From Lytechinus variegatus (Eukaryota; Echinodermata; Echinoidea; Temnopleuroida; Toxopneustidae): a stretch of 64,000 nucleotides of DNA. Each line of letters begins with the position of its first letter. Position 1 is the first letter of the stretch. A model generated the notes under the pieces. That model searched no databases. It had not been told where the DNA came from and worked only from the letters and a program-made list of their open reading frames with translations. The stretch covers positions 16,638,402-16,702,401 of the forward strand of contig NC_054756.1 of the NCBI RefSeq assembly GCF_018143015.1. The letters run 5' to 3'. The position numbers and the translations under genes were made by a program. Below, one piece after another: positions 56,548 through 64,000 of the stretch.

Positions 56548-56675
56548 AATAATAGCGGCATATTTACCCAGGGTAGCCACTTCAGTTCCGAAAACTGTTC
56601 TCCCAGCGGGCCCTGCTGTTATTACCCCGGCTTTAGCACGGCTACCTTGGTCGGGCGATCGTCATTAGACACTAC
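56548..56675 (-). mobile_element. Truncated SINE copy (family of 22008-22258)
   Basis: It shares TATTTACCCAGGGTAGCCAC, the CTGTTCT-CCAGC-GGCCCTGC block and an ATAATA edge with the 22-kb copy. The tRNA head is absent. Confidence 0.65.
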
Positions 56676-56984
56676 GGCCACAATTACCAACAATAACATC
56701 TTCATCGTCCGAGCCATCACCTCACCCAGCATCGTCATCTCAACCACTCCGCGGCGTTATTTTCATTATCCTCGCTACGGCTGGCATAATTTCGTACATC
56801 TATAGCCTCTCAAGATTTGAGCGCAAATCATGAATATAAAATGAGCAACGTCATTGATCCATCATCATCATCATCATCATCATCATCGCCTTCGTCGTTG
56901 CCCTCCCCGTCATAAGATTCCCCTTCATCGTTCTAATTCATTGCAATCCTTGATATTCGTTAATCCTCACGATCAGCCCTTGTG

Positions 56985-57600
56985 AAAAAGTACTGCAGTA
57001 CTACTGCAGTATTACTGCAGTACTTGTACTGCAGTACTACTGCAGTACTTGTACTGCAGTATTACCGTAGTAAATTGGACGAAGTACTGCAGTATTACTG
57101 CGGTACTTTCGCAGTACTAGTAATGCGGTACTTTCCCAGTACTAGTACTGCGGTACTTTCCCAGTACTATGCGGTACTTTCGCAGTACGAGTACTGCGGT
57201 ACTTTCGCAGTACTAGTACTGTGGTACATTCGCAGTACTAGTACTGCGGTACTTTCGCAGTACTAGTACTGCGGTACATTCGCAGTACTAGTACTGCGGT
57301 ACATTCGCAGTACTAGTACTGCGGTACTTTCGCAGTACTAGTACTGCGGTACATTCGCAGTACTAGTACTGCGGTACGTTCGCAGTACTAGTACTGCGGT
57401 ACTTTCGCAGTACTAGTACTGCGGTACTTTCACAGTAGTAGTACTGCGGTACTTTCGCAGTACTAGTACTGCGGTACATTCGCAGTACTAGTACTGCGGC
57501 ACTTTCGCAGTTCTAGTACTGCGGTACATTCGCAGTACTAGTACTGCGGTACATTCGCAGTACTAGTACTGCGGTACTTTCACAGTACCATTAATGCAGT
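56985..57600. repeat. 25-bp minisatellite of nested palindromes, more than 20 units
   Basis: The dominant unit is TAGTACTGCGGTACTTTCGC followed by AGTAC, with CTTT/CATT variation in the middle. The junction GCAGTACTAGTACTGC is a perfect 16-bp palindrome, and CTGCGGTAC-TTT-CGCAG is an inverted repeat within the unit. The first 80 bp use a shorter CTGCAGTACTA variant. Period 25 is not a multiple of three, so the open frames across it are incidental. Confidence 0.92.
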
Positions 57601-58785
57601 AGTACATTAGCACTGTCGCAATTGGACTGCAGTATAGCATGGCCGAGAATACTACAGTATTCAAAGAATTGTTAATTACTCCCGGTGCTGCACGCTATGG
57701 CCAGACATTCAGGAAGAAGTGGGTCCTAGCAGTTATAATGAAAATAATCTGCAGAGTAATAAATAAATGCATAGGGTGAATTAATACATAAATACAAAAG
57801 CACTTGGTTGGCTGCATTGCATTAATATGTGATTCTGGTAAAATTGTTCATTTCATTTTACAGGTTTCTTGATGAATATCTGGCATTTATCTGTACCCTC
57901 ATTCACAGCAAACAAAAAATCAATAAATAAAATAATTTTCAAAATGATCTAAGTTTTCCAGTCTGAACAAAGTTTATTAGAAATGTTAAAATAAATCTAG
58001 TGAAAAACTGTTTCTAATCTACAATACATTCTCTCTAAAAAAAAAACACTTCTAAATACATGTGCATATGTAAAAGAATAAAATAAATAAAACATGAGAT
58101 AAATACTAATTTGGTTCAGCTCTGCACACACTTTACACATGTCAGTTAAGTTATTGGAAAGAATGCATATAAAAATCTTTGGAAAATGTAGATGAAAATA
58201 TGGGATTTCAAAAGAAGCAGTAATTTTCATCTTGTCATAAACAAAACAAAAAAAATAATGGCAAGTGAATTTTAGAAAATGCCCCAGAACTACACTTGTT
58301 GGAGAGACCCCCACAATGACCGCATTTATTAGAAGGTCATATCATATACAACTCCCCAGCTCTACAACACACACATTACCAGCAATATAGCAGCACACTA
58401 ATGCTCTTTGTTCCAGAACTTGATATAAAAATGTTCACATTCTGTTATTTGATACTGTTGTTACACAGTGCCTGTTGATGGTGATATAGATCATGAAGTT
58501 TAAGAGGGAAACTATCAACCATGTCCAAGAACACTGTTTAACATTGTAAAATTAGTACTTGGAAAATGGAAAAAGGAAACAGAAGAAAAAAAATCTGTCG
58601 ATATATTGAGTAGTTTGATGTAAAGGTAATCGGTGAAAAATGTCTCCATTTGAAAAAAGATGGGTGAATTAATGTGATCAGTCAACTGTCTGAGACTCTG
58701 GATCTGCTAAATTCCATGTGAACATTTTTTATCCAGATAAAAGTTGTGTATATTATAGCTTGTTCATCTACAAAATATGTAAACT
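57601..58785. other. AT-rich interval, no gene seen
   Basis: No repeat, RNA gene or coding signal recognised. Confidence 0.4.
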
Positions 58786-60676
58786 CCCAAGATATGAACC
58801 CTATTTACAAGGCAAGAACAAATATTTAGGCTACAAATATATATGGCACGTATTTAAAAGAGTTTATGTTATAAAACTGATAAACACAATTTTCAAAATA
58901 GTTAATATGGTACACAAAATTTCCTTTCAAATGATACCTGGTATACTGTAGAAGGTCACAAGTAGCACACTTCTTATCCTCTTTATAATTTCAGCTGCTA
59001 TCTGACACTGGTAACATTAGATATATAAGTTTTCCACTTTTCACCTGAACATATAAGTTGAATTAGTTGCATAGAATACACATGGCAGGCTTTGCTTTGG
59101 CACAAGGCAAGAAATATTTAGTTAGAAACGAGGCAGATACTAGTACACAAGTAACATGTAAATTGCAATCCCACTGTATAATATAACATTCTTTTGGCCC
59201 AACAACTAAACAAAAATCCTGAGTTTACTCTCATATTCCTGAGTTTTTATTAGTTTTCATTATAGGGTTATATGAGTTGGCCATTTTGCATGATTTAATT
59301 TCTTTGATCCCTGCACACAATATCTCTTACGCATTATTTTTTTTATTTTTCACCCGTTATCCATGCATACCCTGAATACACAATATTCCCAAGATATGAA
59401 CCCTATTTACAAGGCAAGAACAAATATTTAGGCTACAAATATATGGCATGTATTTAAAAGAGTTTACGTTATAAAACTGATAAACACAATTTTCAAAATA
59501 GTTAATATGGTACACAAAATTTCCTTTCAAATGATACCTGGTAACTGTAGAAGGTCACAAGTAGCACACTTCTTATCCTCTTTATAATTTCAGCTGCTAT
59601 CTCACACTGGTACCATTAGATATATAAGTTTTCCACTTTTCACCTGAACATATAAGTTGAATTAGTTGCATAGAATACACATGGCAGGCTTTGCTTTGGC
59701 ACAAGGCAAGAAATATTTAGTTAGAAACGAGGCAGATACTAGTACACAAGCAACATGTAAATTGCAATCCCACTGTATAATATAACATTCTTTTGGCCCA
59801 ACAACTAAACAAAAATCCTGAGTTTACTCTCATATTCCTGAGTTTTTATTAGTTTTCATTATAGGGTTATATGAGTTGGCCATTTTACAGGATTTAATTT
59901 CTTCGATCCCTGCACACAATATCTCTTACGCATTATTTTTTTTATTTTTCACCCGTTATCCATGCATACCCTGAATACACAATATTCCCAAGATATGAAC
60001 CCTATTTACAAGGCAAGAACAAATATTTAGGCTACAAATATATGGCATGTATTTAAAAGAGTTTATGTTATAAAACTGATAAACACAATTTTCAAAATAG
60101 TTAATATGGTACACAAAATTTCCTTTCAAATGATACCTGGTATACTGTAGAAGGTCACAAGTAGCACACTTCTTATCCTCTTTATAATTTCAGCTGCTAT
60201 CTCACACTGGTACCATTAGATATATAAGTTTTCCACTTTTCACCTGAACATATAAGTTGAATTAGTTGCATAGAATACACATGGTAGGCTTTGCTTTGGC
60301 ACAAGGCAAGAAATATTTAGTTAGAAACGAGGCAGATACTAGTACACAAGTAACATGTAAATTGCAATCCCACTGTATAATATAACATTCTTTTGGCCAA
60401 ACAACTAAACAAAAATCCTGAGTTTACTCTCATATTCCTGAGTTTTTATTAGTTTTCATTATAGGGTTATATGAGTTGGCCATTTTACATGATTTAATTT
60501 CTTCGATCCCTGCACACAATATCTCTTACGCATTATTTTTTTATTTTTCACCCGTTATCCATGCATACCCTGAATACACAATATTCCCAACAATGATGCA
60601 GCCTACCTTTGCTTTGGCACAAGGCAAGAAATATTTAGGTAAGAACGAGGCAGATACTAGTACACATGTAAACTTC
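58786..60676. repeat. Tandem array of a roughly 600-bp unit, three copies and a partial fourth
   Basis: The units start at the phrase CCCAAGATATGAACCC near 58786, 59388 and 59987, with periods of 602 and 599 bp. The fourth starts after 60586 and holds only the GCTTTGGCACAAGGCAAGAA to GATACTAGTACACA part. Differences between the units are few, so the duplications are recent. No domain-bearing frame. It lies downstream, in gene sense, of the BEN gene stop codon. Confidence 0.95.
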
Positions 60677-60983
60677 ACGTAAGTCGATCTTGATGGAACC
60701 GTGTGAAACATATCTACTTCGGTGATATTCGACTTTGATATTCGGCAAAAGTAAAGGAAAATTTAACTTATATTATGTGTACATTATCCCTATACGAGTA
60801 CCCATCCCAGGCCAACATATCAGCTCAGCTCAGATTACGTACTGCTCGGCAGTAGCAACACATGTACATGTAGCAGGCCGTGCCGGCTGCTGGGCAGTGG
60901 CAGTCAGTCGGTTCCAACAAGGGGATAAAAAGAAAGGGAGAGGAGGAGAGAAGGGGATGAAGGGACAATATACAAATGACTAT

Positions 60984-61563
60984 TAAAGGAAACCAAAACC
61001 CAAGAAGAGAAGTAATCATATTGGAAAGAGTAAAATGAGAGGAACAATTTAAAAAAAGTTTCATCAAAATCGGTTGTGAAATAAGCAAGTTATGGACGAT
61101 TAAAAAGTCTTGTACTTACTATGTGGATCCTCAAATTGGCAAACATGCTTCAAAATGGCTGATTTTGTGGACAACTCTCCATTTGTTTTGTACACATATT
61201 TTCAGATTTTCCCCTTTATTTTACATATTTCACATTATCTCCTCCTGACCTTGACATATATGGTGTGGATTATATTTTCCCCTGACATATGTTGTGCTCA
61301 GAGGGAGGCAAGATGCAATTTGAAAGATGAGGAAAATCTGAAAATTTGTGTACAAAACAAATGGAGAGTTGTCCACAAAATCAGCCATTTTGAAGCACGT
61401 TTGCCAATTTGAGGATGCCCATAGAAAGTACAACAAGAGTTTTCAAACTCCCATAACTTGCTTATTTCATAGCTGATTTTGATGAAACTTTTTTTAAATT
61501 GTTTCTCTCATTTTACTCTTTCCAATAAGATTACTTCTCTTCTTGGGTTTTGGTTTCCTTTAA
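60984..61563. mobile_element. Foldback element, 580 bp, arms of about 235 bp
   Basis: The ends are TTAAAGGAAACCAAAACCC and its inverse. The arms 60984-61215 and 61328-61563 are inverse copies almost throughout, so both strands encode near-identical meaningless frames. It ends 55 bp from the BEN gene stop codon, which probably puts it in that gene's 3' UTR. Confidence 0.9.
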
Positions 61564-61617
61564 AAGAGTGAATGATTCACTTTGCAGCCTTCTTCGACTT
61601 AGGCAAAATTTGAGCTC

Positions 61618-63313
61618 TTAATCGTCGAGGTCCGATTCATCGGTGTCTAGTACGTTATCCGATTCCTTTGGGTTCGATTCCGATTCCTTGCCAGGGTCCG
61701 TTTTTTTGGCCTCTAGTGCAGCCCTCTTTTTAGCGAGCTTCACCTCATTGCTCACTTTGTTTCGCATCACTGTGCGGACGTCTACCACAGACCTCCCAAA
61801 CTTGGACATCACATGGCCTGTAAAAGAAAAAAAAAAATAAAATTAAAAATTAATAGTAATTGTGATAAAGCTACAAATTCAATGATATAAAATAAATAAG
61901 TTAATAGTATGTGCAAACAATAATAGAAAAGGGCATCAGGAAGACATTGTAAGGTCTTGAAGGATTTTTAAAGTCGGACACAGTCCAAGACAACCTATCA
62001 GTGGGCTTTTGCAAGAGAACGCAGGGCGTAGGATTAGCGGTTCTTGTGCAAAAATCCACAAATTCCTTCAGTTTCTCCACAGTCTGCGTTGTTGAGCCAA
62101 AATACTCAACATTAATTGCCGAGATCTATACATCCGTGTTGATAACAAAGCGAAAGTTGGGTCCTTGGCTGTGATTAGTGATCCGTAGAAGCAACAGCCA
62201 ACCAGCGCACTTGTGAGATATACATTTCGCTCGTCCACCTGCGTGTGAAGTGTGTTCGCTGTACTGTACCATCGCATGGCATTGCATACACATGGTTCTA
62301 TGCTCTGTATGTGCTACGTTCTCGGTCAATTAGTGAAACAAAAAATTTATCGAGGAACGCAGACCTCAGCCCACCCCCTTTCACCCATCACCCCACGTCA
62401 TTGATTCCCCGTGCGTGGCTGAGCGAAAGCAGTTTGTTGCTTTCCCAGTGCTCATTACTATAAGCAATATATCACTATTACTTTAAGTTTCCCCACTTGT
62501 GCAGGTGTGAAAGAAAATATATCAAAATGCAAGTTAGCGCTGGCTTGAAAATAAGTTTTATCAAAAAAGCAATGCAAAGTTCATTAAACAGGAAAGCCTA
62601 TGGCCCAGATTTTTTACAAATGTTAAGTGTACATCACATTTACGTTTGGCTGATCATGTTTGGATATTCAGATCTTTTAGAACCCCCCAAAAAAAATTTT
62701 TTTTAAGACATTACTTTTCAAAATATTGATGAAATCCTTATCCTGCTCTCTCTACCTGATAACAACAATTAAAATGTGTGATATATAACTGAAAATTAGT
62801 GGATTCTCCTTTAGATAGCTGAACTGCTCAGTCTGTCCTGAAATACTGATTTTTTTTGTGTATTTTTTATTATTATTTTTTTTTATTAATTTTTTTTTTA
62901 AGCATAGTCAATGGAGATATAATCTTTTGTGAATCCTATATTCCAGCAGATTTGCTATTTAGACTGAACGTCAAATGTATTTCATGACTATTTTGTTTGG
63001 TTGATGTCTATGCAAAATTCCCCTTGAAAATAAGATAATACCCCAAACATATTATCCCAACAGCTACGTACAGTTTCAGCAAAGAAAATGTCCAAAACTT
63101 CTTACTTGTTATGGCTTGGACCTTCTCACTGTCCAAAGGAGGTTTCGCCTGTCCAGCCGAGTTCTTGCCTCCGGTGAGAGAGGAGTTCACAAGTGCCTTC
63201 CTCCCAAACATTCCAAGCATCAAATCACATGTGTATTTGCGATAATCGCTGCTGTTGCAATTCTGCAACAGTGATTTGCTTATGGTTACTGTGGGGGTCA
63301 GATATATATGGGT
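61618..63313 (-). CDS. BEN-domain protein, last two coding exons (5' part beyond window)
   Basis: Exons at 63106-63313 and 61618-61817 join across a 1.3-kb intron (GTAAG donor, TTTTACAG acceptor) and give 135 residues to the TAA stop. The BEN domain spans the splice: YRKYTCDLMLGMFGRKAL, VNSSLTGGKNSAGQAKPPLD, SEKVQAIT, then SHVMSKFGRSVVDVRTVM and RNKVSNEVKLAKKR. NSSLTG and the Leu-Asp-x-x-Lys-Val-x-x-Ile run are typical of the family. A charged, acidic C-terminal tail follows (ESDNVLDTDESDLDD). BEN domains bind DNA or chromatin partners, so a nuclear regulator is likely. Upstream exons lie beyond position 64000. Some BEN genes in invertebrates belong to multicopy families, which cannot be judged here. 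Confidence 0.82.
61818..63105. other. Intron of the BEN-domain gene
   Basis: AT-rich with poly-T and poly-A runs (61825, 62690, 62850-62890). 62040-62330 is more GC-rich and has minus-strand frames with no known domain; it may be an old repeat. Confidence 0.5.
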
Positions 63314-63545
63314 CTGTAAAGATAAACATGAAAAGATAACAAGAATGATTATCTCTTTTCTGTTACACAAAAGGAAAAAAAAAGAAAAATAGAAATCCAC
63401 TTACTACACAACAAACTTTCAGGGTTTTGCAAATCCACTAGCCTGCTCTTTGGGGCAAGCAAAATCAGTGGCAGGAAAGTTTACATTCATTACAATTGTC
63501 TAAAAGGGCAAGTGAAAATTTCAGCAAAAAATGTTGACTCTTTGT

Positions 63546-64000
63546 TAACCCTAAATAGACTGGGCTATTTTGATGCCTAAAAAGACTGGAGGGGGGGGCT
63601 GATTCAGCTCCCCCTTATGATCTCGGCCGTCGATCATGTGATCGCGATGGCATAATCTCCAAAATTACAAGATCAAATTCTGCGAAATATCTCATTGCTA
63701 ATTAATTATGCTAATTTATGCGTAAAATCAAAATTTTGCTTTAATTAAAATTAATTAAATAATGCCCCTAAGATGCTAATTTTTGGTACACAGGCACTTT
63801 ATATGAATCTGATCAAATGTACTTTTTAAAAAATTCAAAATCGCATTAACTTTCTTATGTACTTTATTGTTTTCTAAATTTCTTATGTATTTCTTTGTTT
63901 TTCGACTTGTTTATTATTGTTTTTTTAATGGAAATTGTCAGGGACTTTATTTGGACCATAAATAAAATGGAATTAATTGATTTCAATCAGTAAAAGGAAA
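63546..64000. mobile_element. MITE with self-complementary G-rich ends (copy 2, cut by window end)
   Basis: It starts TTAACCCTAAATAGACTGGG and follows the 1934 copy closely through GGGGGGCTGATTCAGC, TTATGATCTCGGCCGTCGAT, TAATTATGCTAATTTATGCG and CTTATGTATTTC. The right end lies outside the window. Same orientation as copy 1. Confidence 0.8.

Noticed and set aside
56985-57600. CRISPR-like array
   Set aside because: Units are contiguous with no unique spacers, and the DNA is eukaryotic; it is a minisatellite.
61110-61436. Similar frames on both strands (NWQTCFKMADFVDN), possibly a duplicated gene
   Set aside because: They are mirror readings of the two arms of a foldback element.
62068-62329. 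Minus-strand frames in the BEN intron
   Set aside because: Two overlapping frames with no known domain, and no need for an exon there because the flanking BEN exons join in phase.

Overview
This is a 64 kb stretch of metazoan nuclear DNA, most likely from an echinoderm (a sea urchin or close relative). The evidence is intron-split genes with GT-AG junctions, AT-rich introns, many families of miniature inverted-repeat elements (MITEs) and tRNA-headed SINEs, and the gene content: cytosolic CAD, an SRCR receptor, a phytochelatin-synthase-like gene and a BEN-domain gene. The species cannot be named from the sequence alone. No rRNA gene, CRISPR array, bacterial operon, retrovirus-like element or Polinton was seen.

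Layout. (1) 683-10760, minus strand: the first six coding exons (270 codons) of CAD, the multifunctional enzyme that starts de novo pyrimidine synthesis. They cover the carbamoyl-phosphate-synthase small-chain and glutaminase regions. The gene runs off the left edge. Its introns hold at least six MITEs and two SINEs, and a GC-rich upstream region carries a CACGTG box. (2) 11-23 kb: a repeat-dominated interval with SINEs, microsatellites, a hAT element with an exact 8-bp target-site duplication, and a long pyrimidine tract. (3) 23274-23939, minus: a compact phytochelatin-synthase-like gene in one coding exon. (4) 28394-37191, plus: an SLC16-type monocarboxylate transporter, seven exons with the first one tentative. 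A 1.3-kb Tc1/mariner-like element lies in intron 1. (5) 40988-48544, minus: a single-pass receptor built as SRCR, WSC, Ser/Thr-Pro-rich stalk, transmembrane helix and a 209-residue tyrosine-motif tail. Its 5' exon(s) were not found. (6) 49-61 kb: mostly MITEs and SINEs, a 25-bp palindromic minisatellite, a roughly 600-bp unit repeated three times, and a 580-bp foldback element. (7) 61618-63313, minus: the last two exons of a BEN-domain protein, reading in from beyond the right edge. A second copy of the MITE seen at 1.9 kb starts at 63546 and is cut by the window end.

The genes do not form one pathway. CAD is housekeeping; the phytochelatin-synthase-like protein points to glutathione or metal metabolism; the SLC16 protein is a plasma-membrane carrier; the SRCR-WSC receptor looks like an innate-immune or adhesion receptor; the BEN protein is a probable nuclear DNA-binding or chromatin factor. 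The most interesting items are the receptor tail, which has two TxYxxI (ITSM-like) motifs and a YEEI motif, and the short phytochelatin synthase, which resembles the cyanobacterial form more than the long plant form. Exon boundaries were called by eye from splice signals, reading-phase continuity and remembered family sequences. Percent identities and phylogenies were not computed.
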